Origin: Cupriavidus pampae
GTDB taxonomy: Bacteria > Pseudomonadota > Gammaproteobacteria > Burkholderiales > Burkholderiaceae
Assembly: GCF_914271485.1 (NCBI RefSeq)
Contig: NZ_CAJZAG010000007.1
Span: 248,001-312,000 of the forward strand
Direction: 5' to 3'
Length of the DNA stretch: 64,000 nucleotides
Each line of letters opens with the position of its first letter. Within the stretch, counting starts at the first letter, position 1. Below are positions 7,890-17,165 of this stretch, in pieces. Below the pieces are notes generated by a model. It was given only the letters and a program-made list of their open reading frames with translations, made no database searches and was not told the DNA's origin. The translations under genes and the position numbers were made by a program.

Positions 7890-8763
7890 GAACGCGGTGT
7901 TCCTCTCGGTCCAGGCGCTGAGCAAGCGCTATCGCCCCGACCTGCCGCCGGTGTTCGAGAACGTCGGCTTCGAGATCGAGCGCGGCGAGTTCGTCTGCGT
8001 GATCGGCCATTCGGGCTGCGGCAAGAGCACGATCCTCAATGTGCTGGCGGGCCTCGAAGAGGCGAGCGGCGGCTACGTGATCATGGACGGCAAGGAAGTC
8101 TCCGGCCCGAGCCTCGATCGCGGTGTCGTGTTCCAGGGGCACGCGCTCATGCCGTGGTTGACGGTGGAGCAGAACATCGCGTTCGCGGTGCGCTCGCGGC
8201 ATCCGGACTGGTCGCGCCGGCAGATCGCCGAGCATGGCGCGCGCTTTATCGAGATGGTCGGCCTGACGGCCGCCGCGAGGAAGAAGCCGTCGGAACTGTC
8301 GGGCGGCATGAAGCAGCGGGTGGGCATTGCGCGCGCGTTCTCGGTGGAGCCGAAGATGCTGCTGCTGGACGAGCCGTTCGGCGCGCTCGATGCGCTCACG
8401 CGCGGCGTGATTCAGGACGAGCTGCTCAGGATCTGCGCGGCCACGCACCAGACCGTGTTCATGATCACGCACGACGTGGACGAGGCGATTCTGCTCGCGG
8501 ACAAGATCTTCCTGATGAGCAACGGTCCCAAGGCGCGCATCGCCGAGATCGTCGTCAACACGCTGCCGCGGGCGCGCACCCGGGAGACGATTCATCACGA
8601 TCCGCAGTTCTATCGCATTCGCAACCACCTCGTCGATTTTCTCGTTCGTCGTTCCACGACGATCCAGCAACGCTCGGGCGATGTTGCCGAGCTGCCCGTC
8701 ACGCGTATCGTCCGCCCCGGCCTCGAGACGGGTGACGACACCGCGTTCGTTCTTACCGCTTAA
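7879..8763 (+). CDS. ABC transporter ATP-binding protein (nitrate/cyanate type)
   Basis: A 294-aa ATPase that would energise the importer. Visible motifs are Walker A GHSGCGKS (43-50), the ABC signature LSGGMKQR (140-147), Walker B LLLLDEP and the switch histidine in MITHDVDEA. The tail of about 60 residues after the nucleotide-binding domain is typical of NrtD/CynD-type subunits and carries no second ATPase. ATG 7879 lies inside the permease gene, indicating translational coupling. Cyanase starts 22 bp after its stop. Confidence 0.95.
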   Translation: MRNKNAVFLSVQALSKRYRPDLPPVFENVGFEIERGEFVCVIGHSGCGKSTILNVLAGLEEASGGYVIMDGKEVSGPSLDRGVVFQGHALMPWLTVEQNIAFAVRSRHPDWSRRQIAEHGARFIEMVGLTAAARKKPSELSGGMKQRVGIARAFSVEPKMLLLDEPFGALDALTRGVIQDELLRICAATHQTVFMITHDVDEAILLADKIFLMSNGPKARIAEIVVNTLPRARTRETIHHDPQFYRIRNHLVDFLVRRSTTIQQRSGDVAELPVTRIVRPGLETGDDTAFVLTA

Positions 8764-8785
8764 CCACAACCTGCCAGGAGGCAAC

Positions 8786-9235
8786 ATGATTTCCAGCCGT
8801 GAAGAAGTGACCCAGATGATCGTTTCCGCCAAGGTCCGCAAAGGCATCAAGTGGGCGGACGTGGCCGAGCTGACCGGCATGTCGAAGGAATGGACGACGG
8901 CGGGCTGCCTCGGCCAGATGACGTTCGACAAGCCGCAGGCCGAGGCCATCGGCAAGCTGTTCGAACTGTCGGACGAGGCCGTGGCATGGCTGCAGGTGGT
9001 CCCATACAAGGGTTCGCTGCCCACCGCCGTGCCGACGGATCCGCTGATCTATCGCTGGTACGAACTGGTCAACGTGTATGGCACGACGATCAAGGAACTG
9101 ATCCACGAGGAGTTCGGCGACGGCATCATGAGCGCGATCGACTTCTCAATGGATATCCAGCGTACGCACGATCCGAAGGGCGATCGCGTGAACGTCGTGC
9201 TGTCGGGCAAGTTCCTGCCGTACAAGACGTACTAA
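8786..9235 (+). CDS. cynS: Cyanase (cyanate hydratase)
   Basis: A 149-aa enzyme converting cyanate plus bicarbonate into ammonia and two CO2. The catalytic triad is present at Arg90, Glu93 and Ser116, each shifted by six from Arg96, Glu99 and Ser122 of the 156-aa E. coli enzyme. It sits in the conserved blocks YRWYELVNVYGTTIKELIHE and FGDGIMSAIDF. The C-terminus GKFLPYKTY matches the family. ATG 8786 follows AGGAGG (8776-8781). It lies directly behind an NrtA-type importer under sigma-54 control, so it would supply ammonium under nitrogen limitation. Confidence 0.98.
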   Translation: MISSREEVTQMIVSAKVRKGIKWADVAELTGMSKEWTTAGCLGQMTFDKPQAEAIGKLFELSDEAVAWLQVVPYKGSLPTAVPTDPLIYRWYELVNVYGTTIKELIHEEFGDGIMSAIDFSMDIQRTHDPKGDRVNVVLSGKFLPYKTY

Positions 9236-9244
9236 GCTGTCCGC

Positions 9245-10114
9245 ATGTCCGCTCTCATCGAACCCTTCTTCGATCCCGTGTCCGCCACGTTCACGTACGT
9301 CGTGCGCGCGGAAGGCGACGCGCGCTGCGCGATCATCGACCCCGTGCTCGGCCTCGACGTGCGGCATGGGCGCGTGCTCACGGAGCCGGCCGATCGTGTG
9401 GCGGACTATGTGCGCGCGCATGGGCTCGAGGTGCAGTGGCTGCTGGAGACGCACGTGCATGCCGACCACGTGTCGGCCTCCTCGTATCTGAAATCGCAGT
9501 TGGGCGGGCGGATCGGTATCAGTGAGCATATCGTGCAGGTACAGCGCGCGTTCGGCGAGACGTTCAATCTCGCTGGAATGCGCAGCCCTGCTGGCGCTGA
9601 GTTCGACCGTCTATTCCGCGACAACGAGTCGTTCTCCATCGGGACGTTGCAGGCAAGCACGATGCACCTTCCCGGCCATACACCGGCGGACATGGCATAT
9701 CGCATTGACGGCGATACAGTGTTCATCGGCGATACGCTGTTCTTTCCCGATGTCGGCACGGCACGTTGCGACTTCCCGGGTGGCGATGCGACCAAACTGT
9801 ACCGCTCGATCCGGCGTCTGCTCTCGTTGCCGCCGGAAACGCGTCTTTATCTCTGCCACGACTATCCACCGGCGAGTCGTCCGCAGCTCCGGTGGCAAAC
9901 AGACGTTCTTACTCAGCGTCGCGACAACGTCCACATGCGTGACGAGATGTCGATCGAAGATTTCGTCGCCATGCGCACCACGCGCGATGCTACGCTGGCA
10001 TTGCCGAACCTCTACTTCCCGGCGGTGCAGATAAATATTCGCGCGGGTCGGATGCCCGAGGCTGAGGATAATGGCACGTCCTATCTGAAGCTACCGCTCG
10101 CCGCGCATGAGTGA
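9245..10114 (+). CDS. MBL-fold persulfide dioxygenase (ETHE1/Blh-like)
   Basis: A metallo-beta-lactamase-fold hydrolase of 289 aa. The metal-binding signature THVHADH lies at 69-75, with the further ligands in HLPGHTPAD and IGDTLF, and the late histidine in LCHDYPP. The layout and the FPGGDATKLYRSI segment match the ETHE1-like persulfide dioxygenases, which oxidise glutathione persulfide to sulfite with a single iron, rather than glyoxalase II. It starts 10 bp after cynS without a clear ribosome-binding site, consistent with coupling, and ends the operon. Next to cyanase it suggests that the substrate also releases sulfane sulfur. Function within the family is inferred from motifs only. Confidence 0.82.
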   Translation: MSALIEPFFDPVSATFTYVVRAEGDARCAIIDPVLGLDVRHGRVLTEPADRVADYVRAHGLEVQWLLETHVHADHVSASSYLKSQLGGRIGISEHIVQVQRAFGETFNLAGMRSPAGAEFDRLFRDNESFSIGTLQASTMHLPGHTPADMAYRIDGDTVFIGDTLFFPDVGTARCDFPGGDATKLYRSIRRLLSLPPETRLYLCHDYPPASRPQLRWQTDVLTQRRDNVHMRDEMSIEDFVAMRTTRDATLALPNLYFPAVQINIRAGRMPEAEDNGTSYLKLPLAAHE

Positions 10115-10231
10115 CTAGGAGGAAGGTCCGAAGACGGCGTTGCTGAGTACAGCAGATCGTCGGCATTCGCCTTGCCACGTCTTCGTCCAGGAAGTCACCC
10201 ACTTCTGGTCCAAACTGTCACCGCAAACTCA

Positions 10232-10252
10232 CCCCCTCGCCCTCCGAGGGGG
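10232..10252. repeat. REP-like G/C hairpin
   Basis: CCCCCTCG (10232-10239) pairs with CGAGGGGG (10245-10252) around five bases. It starts with CTCACCCCC-like sequence, similar to the two hairpins at 52549-52651, so it is probably a diverged member of the same intergenic repeat family. No T tract follows on either strand, so a simple terminator is less likely. Confidence 0.45.
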
Positions 10253-10397
10253 GGCTCAGCACCATCCCCGCGTCATCCCCTTCAGCGTTTCCCCAATTTC
10301 GCGCACGCCGCGCACCAAAATCCGCCATCGCTACCCCCGTCCCAAGGGGAAACCCCAGTTTTATTGCTGGCACGATGTGTGCAACATGTTTGCTAAA

Positions 10398-10425
10398 CAA
10401 TACTGAGTAATTGCAATGCAATACC
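10398..10425. promoter_or_regulatory. Putative IclR half-sites upstream of the amidase operon
   Basis: CAATACT (10398-10404) and CAATACC (10419-10425) are direct repeats 21 bp apart. Between and overlapping them is the palindrome TTGCAATGCAA (10411-10421). The same CAATACT half-site forms the inverted repeat in front of the IclR gene at 21419-21458. This suggests, but does not prove, control of the amidase operon by that regulator. Confidence 0.4.
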
Positions 10426-10453
10426 AAGCGCGCATCGAAACCAAGCGAGAAGC

Positions 10454-11920
10454 ATGAACATCGACGACTACCAAAATCTGGACGGCCTGGGCATGGCCGA
10501 GCTGCTGGAGCAGGGCGAGACCACCTCTGATGCGCTGACGCGTTGCGCGATCGAGCTTGCCGAGGCGTGGAATCCAACCCTGAACGCGATTACCTATCCG
10601 CGCTATGAAGAGTCCCTGGCGATTGCCGAGACATGGCAGCCGCGCGGCGCGTTTCGCGGCATTCCATTCCTGCTCAAGGATTCGGGCTTCGCGCATCGGC
10701 GCTTTCCGTCGAGTATCGGATCGCGGTTGTTTGATGACACCACCTATCCGTTCGATGCGACGGTGGCCGGCCGCTTCGAAGAAGCCGGACTGATCCCGTT
10801 CGCGAGGTCGACGGTGTCCGAGCTGTGCATGGGCGCGTCCACCGAAGCACGACGCAACGGCGCCCCCACACGCAATCCGTGGGATCTCGGCCGTTCGGTG
10901 GGCGGTTCCAGCGGTGGCGCCGCGGCCGCCGTGGCCGCGCGCATCGTGCCGGTGGCGCACGGCAGCGACGGCGGCGGTTCGATCCGGATTCCCGCAGCGT
11001 GCTGCGGCGTGTATGGCCTCAAGCCATCACGCGGGCGCGTGCCGATGGGTCCCGCGCGTGGCGAAGGGTGGGGTGGCATGGCCTCCGATGGTGTGCTCAG
11101 CGTGACTGTGCGCGACACCGCCGCAGCCATGGACCATATCAGCGGATATGAGCCCGGCGCGCCGTACGCGGCGCCACCGCAGACCGAGTCGTATCTGGAG
11201 GTGGTCAGGCTCGCGACCCGGCAACTCGATGGCGCAGCCCGCATGCCGCTGCGCATCGGCATCCTGCGCGAAGGCTGGAACGGTATCGGCATCGTCCCCG
11301 AATGCGATGCGGCCGTGACCCATACCGCCAGGCTGCTGACTTCGCTTGGTCATGACGTAACGGACGCCAAGCTACCGACGCTCGACTACTCGGGCTTCGT
11401 GCTCGCGCACGGCAACATTCTCGCCACCAACGTCGCGCTGGCCGTGGACACGCGCCTCAAGGCCGTCGGCCGCGCCTTGCGCGACGACGATATCGAGCCC
11501 GTGCTGGCCAAGGCCTATGTCATTGGCAAGAGCCTCGATGCCGCGACCTACGTGGATGCCGTGCAGCGCCTGCATGCGATCGGCCGCGCGTTCGCCACGA
11601 CGATGCGTGACTACGACCTGCTGCTCACGCCCACGCTGACCACGCTGCCCGCGGAGCTCGGCTTTCTCGCGCTTGACGTCGACCTGCCGTTCCGCGACTT
11701 TCGCGAGCGCGCCGCGCACTACGCGACGTTCCTTGCCGTGATCAATGCGGCCGGCCTGCCCGCCGCGAGCCTGCCGCTGTCGTGGACGGACGCGGGGCTG
11801 CCGGTGGCCACGCAGCTGATCGGTCATTTCGGACGCGAGGATATGGTGCTCGCGCTGTCCGCTCAGCTCGAGGCATTGGCACCGTGGTCGCACCGCAAGC
11901 CAACGCTCGCCCGGACCTGA
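10454..11920 (+). CDS. Amidase (amidase-signature family)
   Basis: A 488-aa cytoplasmic amide hydrolase. The Ser-cisSer-Lys triad is visible as Lys75 (FLLKD), Ser152 (GGSSGGAAA) and the nucleophile Ser176 (GSDGGGSIRIPA). The family's usual length is 450-500 aa. It is the first gene of an operon with a complete peptide-type importer, so the probable role is hydrolysis of an imported amide or peptide-like compound. It is not a GatA subunit, because no gatB or gatC is nearby. ATG 10454 has a modest GCGAGAAGC upstream. The exact amide is unknown. Confidence 0.92.
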   Translation: MNIDDYQNLDGLGMAELLEQGETTSDALTRCAIELAEAWNPTLNAITYPRYEESLAIAETWQPRGAFRGIPFLLKDSGFAHRRFPSSIGSRLFDDTTYPFDATVAGRFEEAGLIPFARSTVSELCMGASTEARRNGAPTRNPWDLGRSVGGSSGGAAAAVAARIVPVAHGSDGGGSIRIPAACCGVYGLKPSRGRVPMGPARGEGWGGMASDGVLSVTVRDTAAAMDHISGYEPGAPYAAPPQTESYLEVVRLATRQLDGAARMPLRIGILREGWNGIGIVPECDAAVTHTARLLTSLGHDVTDAKLPTLDYSGFVLAHGNILATNVALAVDTRLKAVGRALRDDDIEPVLAKAYVIGKSLDAATYVDAVQRLHAIGRAFATTMRDYDLLLTPTLTTLPAELGFLALDVDLPFRDFRERAAHYATFLAVINAAGLPAASLPLSWTDAGLPVATQLIGHFGREDMVLALSAQLEALAPWSHRKPTLART

Positions 11921-11979
11921 ACTCCGGTACGCACGCCATCAACGCCCCTATCAAACGTTCGATATCCAAGGAATCCGGC

Positions 11980-13596
11980 ATGAAACTGCTCACTTCCACT
12001 TTCTCCCGCTGGCTCGCCCCGCGCGTGGCGCCGCTCGTCATGCCCGTCATGACGGCCGTGGTCACCGCTCTCGCGCCTGCCGCCGCGCACGCTCAGCCGC
12101 CCGCCACCGCGCGCATCGTGCTGCACGCACCGTTGCGCGTACTGGATCCGGTGCTGACCAACGCGTACATCACGCGCAATCATGGCTACCTGGTCTACGA
12201 CACGCTGTTCGCGATGGATGCCGCCGGCAAGCCGCAGCCGCAGATGGTGGAGACATGGAAGGTCTCGGCCGACCAACTGGAGTACTCGTTCACGCTGCGC
12301 AAGGGCCTCAAGTTCCATGACGGCTCGGCGGTGACCGCGGACGATGTGGTGGCGTCCCTCAAGCGCTGGGGCGAGCGCGATCCGATGGGGCAGCGCCTGG
12401 TGGCGGCAATGGACAAGATGGAAGCCGCCGGCACCGATACCGTGACAATCCGCCTCAAGCGTCCGTTCGGCCTGATGCTCGACGCACTGGCCAAGCCCGG
12501 CTCGCCGGTGCCGTTCATCATGCCTAAACGCATTGCGGCCACACTGGCCTCACAGGCAATCACCGAGGTGGTGGGGTCGGGACCGTACAAGTTCGTGCCC
12601 GCTGATTTCCAGCCGGGCGTCAAGGCAACGTATGTCAAGTTCACCGACTACGTACCGCGCAAGGAGGCGCCGTCGTCCTTCGCCGGCGCGAAGGTCGCGC
12701 TGGTCGATCGCATCGAACTGGTCAATATCTCCGACGCGCAGACCGCCGTCAACGCGCTGCGCAGCGGGGAGGTGGACTTCGTCGAAGACGTGCCACCGGA
12801 CCTGATGCCGCAACTGGAAGGCGTGAAAGCCGTCGCACTCAAGCCGTACGGCAAGAACAGCAACGCGTTCACGCTGCGCATGAACTGGCACCAGCCGCCA
12901 TTCAACAACGTCAAGGTGCGCCGCGCCGCGCTGGCCGCGCTCTACGAGGTCGATTACCTCGACGCGCAGATTGGCGATGCCAATGTCTACCAGGTGTGCG
13001 GCGCGGTACTGACGTGCGTGTCGCCGTACGCCTCGGAGGATGGCGCAACGCAAACGAAGAAGCCCGATCTCGCGCGCGCCAAGGCGCTGCTGAAGGAGAG
13101 CGGTTACGACGGCACCAAGGTCGTGATCCTGCATCCGACCGACCTGCCAATCATCTCGAGCTTTGCCTCGGTCACCGCGCAGACCCTCAAGCAGATCGGC
13201 ATGAACGTGGAGATCCAGTCGATGGACTGGGCCACGCTTCTCGCGCGCCGCACCAAAAAGGAACCGGTCGCGCAGGGCGGCTGGAGCGTCTTCCATTCGA
13301 GCTTCAGCAGCCTGGATCTGCTGAGTCCGATCGTCAATCCGAACCTCGACGGCCGCGGCGAAGCCGGCTACGTCGGCTGGTCGCGCAATGACGAGATGGA
13401 GAAGCTGCGCGATCAGTTCGCGCAGGAAAGCGATGTCGCCAAACGGAAGCAGATCGCCACGGCGATCCAGAAGCTCTCGTACGAGCAGGTCTTCTTCGTG
13501 CCGCTGGGCGGGTACTCGAAGTACAAGGGCTACAGCAAGCGCCTGGCCAATATGGTCGATGCACCGCTGCCGCTGTTCTGGGCCGGCAAGCCCTGA
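11980..13596 (+). CDS. ABC transporter substrate-binding protein (peptide family, SBP_bac_5)
   Basis: A 538-aa periplasmic receptor of the dipeptide/oligopeptide (DppA/OppA) class. A Sec signal peptide runs to about residue 38 (APAAAHA-Q). The mature protein begins ARIVLHAPLRVLDPVLT and has the family's FHDGSAVTADDVVASLKRW and GSGPYKF segments. AAGGA (11968-11972) lies 7 bp ahead of ATG 11980. It is followed by two permeases and an ATPase, giving a complete importer. Family-5 receptors also carry opines, glutathione or nickel, so the ligand may be the amide handled by the upstream amidase. Confidence 0.95.
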   Translation: MKLLTSTFSRWLAPRVAPLVMPVMTAVVTALAPAAAHAQPPATARIVLHAPLRVLDPVLTNAYITRNHGYLVYDTLFAMDAAGKPQPQMVETWKVSADQLEYSFTLRKGLKFHDGSAVTADDVVASLKRWGERDPMGQRLVAAMDKMEAAGTDTVTIRLKRPFGLMLDALAKPGSPVPFIMPKRIAATLASQAITEVVGSGPYKFVPADFQPGVKATYVKFTDYVPRKEAPSSFAGAKVALVDRIELVNISDAQTAVNALRSGEVDFVEDVPPDLMPQLEGVKAVALKPYGKNSNAFTLRMNWHQPPFNNVKVRRAALAALYEVDYLDAQIGDANVYQVCGAVLTCVSPYASEDGATQTKKPDLARAKALLKESGYDGTKVVILHPTDLPIISSFASVTAQTLKQIGMNVEIQSMDWATLLARRTKKEPVAQGGWSVFHSSFSSLDLLSPIVNPNLDGRGEAGYVGWSRNDEMEKLRDQFAQESDVAKRKQIATAIQKLSYEQVFFVPLGGYSKYKGYSKRLANMVDAPLPLFWAGKP

Positions 13597-13629
13597 CGTG
13601 ACGGCAACGCGCAGGCAAGGAGGCAACCC

Positions 13630-14571
13630 ATGCTAGAAATCGTCATCAAGCGGCTGATCTCGACCATCCCGGTGATGCTGACCGTGGCCACGCTCGTATT
13701 TCTGCTGCTACGGCTCGCGCCCGGAGATCCGGCGCGCGTGATTGCCGGAGACATGGCCAGCGAAGACACCATCACGCAGATCCGCGGCGAGATGGGGCTC
13801 GATCAGTCGGTGGGCACGCAGTACGTCCGCTGGCTCGCCGCATTGGCGCAGGGTGATCTTGGTCACTCGGTACTGTCGAAGCAGCCCGTGTCCACGCTGA
13901 TCGCCGCGCGGCTCGGTCCGACGTTCTCGCTCGCGGGCGGAGCGATCCTGCTGACCATCGCACTGGCCATTCCGCTCGGCGTGCTGGCCGCGTGGCGGCA
14001 TCGACGGCTGGCCGATCGCGGCATCATGGCCGGGGCGGTCCTCGCGTTCTCGGTGCCCGCGTTCGTGGTCGGCTATCTGCTGATACTGGTGTTCTCGGTC
14101 AAGCTGAACTGGCTACCGGTGCAGGGCTATACGCCGCTGGCCGAGGGCGTCGGCGAGTATCTGTCGCACCTGGTATTGCCGGTGATCACGCTGGCAACGA
14201 TCTTCGTGGCGCTGATCACGCGCATCACCCGCGCCAGCGTGCTCGACGTGCTCGGCGAAGACTTCGTGCGCACCGCGCGCGCCAAGGGCGTGACCGAGCG
14301 CTTCGTACTGTTCCGCCACGCACTGCGTAACGCGGCGATTCCCATCGTCACCGTGGTCGGTGTGGCGTTGACCACGCTGATCAGCGGCGTGGTGGTCACG
14401 GAGACGGTATTCAACATCTCGGGCGTTGGGCGGCTCATCGTCGATGCCGTGCTCTCGCGTGACTATCCGGTCGTGCAGGGAACGATTCTGTTCTTCTCGT
14501 TCCTGTATGTGTTTATCAACCTGCTGATCGACATCGCCTATGTTGTGCTCGATCCGCGCATCCGCTACTGA
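13630..14571 (+). CDS. ABC peptide-type permease, DppB-like
   Basis: A 313-aa inner-membrane permease. The N-terminus LEIVIKRLISTIPVMLTVATLVFLL is the standard first helix of DppB/OppB proteins. The EAA loop lies around residues 205-240 (SVLDVLGEDFVRTARAKGV), and the C-terminus ends in YVVLDPRIRY. AAGGAGGCAACCC precedes ATG 13630. It pairs with the DppC-like permease 21 bp downstream. Confidence 0.95.
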   Translation: MLEIVIKRLISTIPVMLTVATLVFLLLRLAPGDPARVIAGDMASEDTITQIRGEMGLDQSVGTQYVRWLAALAQGDLGHSVLSKQPVSTLIAARLGPTFSLAGGAILLTIALAIPLGVLAAWRHRRLADRGIMAGAVLAFSVPAFVVGYLLILVFSVKLNWLPVQGYTPLAEGVGEYLSHLVLPVITLATIFVALITRITRASVLDVLGEDFVRTARAKGVTERFVLFRHALRNAAIPIVTVVGVALTTLISGVVVTETVFNISGVGRLIVDAVLSRDYPVVQGTILFFSFLYVFINLLIDIAYVVLDPRIRY

Positions 14572-14592
14572 CGTGGTGGACGGAGTCGAATC

Positions 14593-15459
14593 ATGAGTTT
14601 CTCCGCGACCCTCGGAACTGCACGGCGCGCCACGCGTGCCGTGGCGGGCGACCGTGCGATGCTGATCGCGCTGTGCCTGCTGCTGTTGCTCGTGGTGGCA
14701 TCGATCTGCGCGCCGTACATCGCGCAGCACGATCCGGCCTCGCTGTCGCCGCGCATGCGTCTCAAGCCTGCGTCGGCCGAATACTGGCTCGGCACCGACT
14801 CGCTCGGCCGCGATCTGCTGGCCCGCGTGCTCTACGGCGGCCGCCTGTCGATCATGCTGGCGGCGCTGGTCAGCGTGCTCTCGGTGGTGATCGGTCTCGC
14901 CATCGGCCTTGCGGCCGGCTTCGTGCGGCGGCTCGATGCCCCGGTGATGCGTCTGATGGACGGCATCATGGCCGTGCCGGGGCTGCTGCTGGCCGTGGCC
15001 ATGGTGGCGCTCGGCGGCGCCAATATCGTGACGATGGTGCTGGCCATCGCGATTCCGGAGATTCCGCGCATTGCACGGCTGGTGCGCAGCGTGGTGCTGT
15101 CGGTGCGCGAAGAGCCGTATGTGGAAGCCTCGGTCGGCGCTGGCACGCCCGCGTTGACCGTGCTGTGGCGCCACATCATGCCGAGCACGATCAATCCGCT
15201 CGTGGTGCAGGCCACGTTCGTGTGTGCGGCCGCGATCCTGACCGAGGCGGTGCTGGGCTTCCTCGGCCTGGGCTTTCCGCCAGAGATTCCGAGCCTCGGC
15301 ACGATCATCGCCGAAGGCCGTCCCTACTTCCAGCGGGCGCCATGGATCGTGCTCTATCCGGGCGTGTTCCTCGCGTTGCTGATTCTGTCCGTCAACGTAT
15401 TCGGTGACGCGCTGCGCGATCGCCTCGACCCGCGCCTGTCGCGCACGAGAAAGGGCTGA
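14593..15459 (+). CDS. ABC peptide-type permease, DppC-like
   Basis: A 288-aa permease, the second transmembrane subunit of the importer. It has the DppC N-terminal helix, the periplasmic block LGTDSLGRDLLARVLYGGR, and the EAA region VREEPYVEASVGAGTPALTV. It ends in VFGDALRDRLDPRLSR, typical of the family. Its stop overlaps the start of the ATPase gene (TGATG). Confidence 0.95.
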   Translation: MSFSATLGTARRATRAVAGDRAMLIALCLLLLLVVASICAPYIAQHDPASLSPRMRLKPASAEYWLGTDSLGRDLLARVLYGGRLSIMLAALVSVLSVVIGLAIGLAAGFVRRLDAPVMRLMDGIMAVPGLLLAVAMVALGGANIVTMVLAIAIPEIPRIARLVRSVVLSVREEPYVEASVGAGTPALTVLWRHIMPSTINPLVVQATFVCAAAILTEAVLGFLGLGFPPEIPSLGTIIAEGRPYFQRAPWIVLYPGVFLALLILSVNVFGDALRDRLDPRLSRTRKG

Positions 15460-17165
15460 TGATGTCGCGATCCACAGATATGACTGCCACCCCTGTGCTG
15501 GAAGTCCGCAACCTCACGGTACGTCTGCCCGATGGCGGCGATCGCCGCCATGCGGTGCAGGATGTCTCGCTGGTCGTGCGGCCGCGCGAGACCGTCTGCA
15601 TCGTCGGCGAGTCCGGTTCGGGCAAATCCGTGACCTCGAGCGCCGTCATGGGCTTGCTGCCGCGCAATGTGCTCACGGTCGAATCCGGCCAGATTCTGCT
15701 GGCGGGCCAGGACATCACGCAGGCCACGCCCGCGCAGTTGCAAGTGCTGCGCGGCCATCGCATGGCGATGATCTTTCAGGAGCCGATGACCGCGCTCAAT
15801 CCTCTGATGCGCATCGGTGACCAGATCGCCGAGGTCTTCACATTCCACGCGAAGCAGATGGATGCGGCCGCGCGCGAGCGCCGCGTGCTGGAGTTGCTGA
15901 CGGACGTGCATCTGCCGCAGCCGGACACCATCCGCCACGCTTATCCGCATCAGCTCTCGGGCGGGCAGCGCCAGCGCGTGATGATCGCGATGGCGCTTGC
16001 GATGGAACCGGGCCTGATCATCGCCGACGAACCGACCACCGCGCTCGACGTTACCTCGCAGGCCCAGGTACTGCGGCTGCTCAAGGAGCTCTCGGACCAT
16101 CACGACAACGGCGTCTTGTTCATCACGCACGACTTCGACGTGGTGGCGGAGATTGCCGACCGTGTGATCGTGATGCAGTCGGGCCGCATTGTGGAGCAGG
16201 GCACGGCCGACGATGTGCTCAACCGCCCGCGGCATCCGTACACGCAACGGCTGCTGGACGCGCGGCCGCGCGGCGACTTCCGCGCACCGGCGCTGCCGGA
16301 GTCGGCCGACACCGCGCTTGCCGTGCGCGAGTTGACGATGCGCTTCGAGACGCGTTCGATGTTCCGCTCGCGCCGCCGCAGTGTGCTGGCGCTCGACGCG
16401 GTATCGTTGGCGGTCAAGCGTGGCGAGACCCTCGGCATCGTCGGGGAGTCGGGTTCCGGCAAGAGCACGCTGGGCCGTTGTCTGGCACGGTTCAACACGC
16501 CGACTGCGGGCGAGATCGAGCTCGACGGTCAGACGCTGTCGTCGATGAACCGTGCCGCCTCGCATGCATGGCGAAAGCGCGTGCAGATGGTGTTCCAGGA
16601 CCCGTTCCGCTCGTTCAATCCACGCCTGACCATTGGCCGCACGCTGGCCGAGGGGCCCATGAACTTCGGTGCGAGCCTGGCCGACACGCAGGTGCGCATG
16701 CGCGAGATGATGCAGCTCGTGAGCATGGATGCCAGCGCGCTCGAGCGCTTTCCGCACGAGTTTTCGGGTGGCCAGCGGCAACGGCTGTCGATCGCGCGTG
16801 CACTGATGATGGATCCAGAGATCCTGATCGCCGACGAAGCCGTATCCGCGCTCGACGTCTCGGTGCAGGCGCAGATCCTCGACCTGCTCGAGTCGATTCG
16901 CGAACGGCTCGGCCTCAGCATCGTGTTCATCACGCACGACCTGCGGGTGGCGGCGCGGCTGTGCCATCGCATCGTGGTGATGCAGCGCGGCCAGATCGTC
17001 GAGACCGGGAGTGCGCAGGACGTGTTCCTGCGGCCGCAGAGCGCGTATACGCGCGAACTGGTTGCCGCGATCCCGGGACAGGCAGGCGAGGGCGGTGGTT
17101 CGGCAAGTGGCACCTCGTCGGCAGGCGGCACGTCGCCGGCATTCATGGAGGCTCGTGTCGCATGA
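15459..17165 (+). CDS. Fused double ATPase of the peptide-type importer (DppD-DppF)
   Basis: A 568-aa protein with two complete nucleotide-binding domains, combining the usual separate DppD and DppF subunits. Domain 1 has Walker A GESGSGKS (50-57), signature LSGGQRQR and Walker B IIADEPTTALD. Domain 2 has a second GESGSGKS (about 329-336), signature FSGGQRQRLS and IADEAVSALD. The first domain lacks the full length of a separate DppD C-terminal oligopeptide region, as is usual in such fusions. The start overlaps the preceding stop, and its own stop overlaps the next gene in ATGA, so translation is coupled across the operon. Confidence 0.95.
   Translation: MMSRSTDMTATPVLEVRNLTVRLPDGGDRRHAVQDVSLVVRPRETVCIVGESGSGKSVTSSAVMGLLPRNVLTVESGQILLAGQDITQATPAQLQVLRGHRMAMIFQEPMTALNPLMRIGDQIAEVFTFHAKQMDAAARERRVLELLTDVHLPQPDTIRHAYPHQLSGGQRQRVMIAMALAMEPGLIIADEPTTALDVTSQAQVLRLLKELSDHHDNGVLFITHDFDVVAEIADRVIVMQSGRIVEQGTADDVLNRPRHPYTQRLLDARPRGDFRAPALPESADTALAVRELTMRFETRSMFRSRRRSVLALDAVSLAVKRGETLGIVGESGSGKSTLGRCLARFNTPTAGEIELDGQTLSSMNRAASHAWRKRVQMVFQDPFRSFNPRLTIGRTLAEGPMNFGASLADTQVRMREMMQLVSMDASALERFPHEFSGGQRQRLSIARALMMDPEILIADEAVSALDVSVQAQILDLLESIRERLGLSIVFITHDLRVAARLCHRIVVMQRGQIVETGSAQDVFLRPQSAYTRELVAAIPGQAGEGGGSASGTSSAGGTSPAFMEARVA

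Larger units (their letters stand above)
10115..10453. other. 339-bp gap between the cyanase and amidase operons
   Basis: There is no credible gene here. The gap holds a G/C-rich hairpin (10232-10252, listed separately), a small inverted pair TGCTG/CAGCA near 10140-10153 and, nearest the amidase gene, an A/T-richer stretch with CAATAC half-sites. Short open frames are not supported by codon bias or a ribosome-binding site. Confidence 0.6.

Noticed and set aside
15459..17165. The double ATPase as a fusion caused by a sequencing error
   Set aside because: Fused DppD-DppF ATPases are common in proteobacteria, and both domains are complete with a normal linker.
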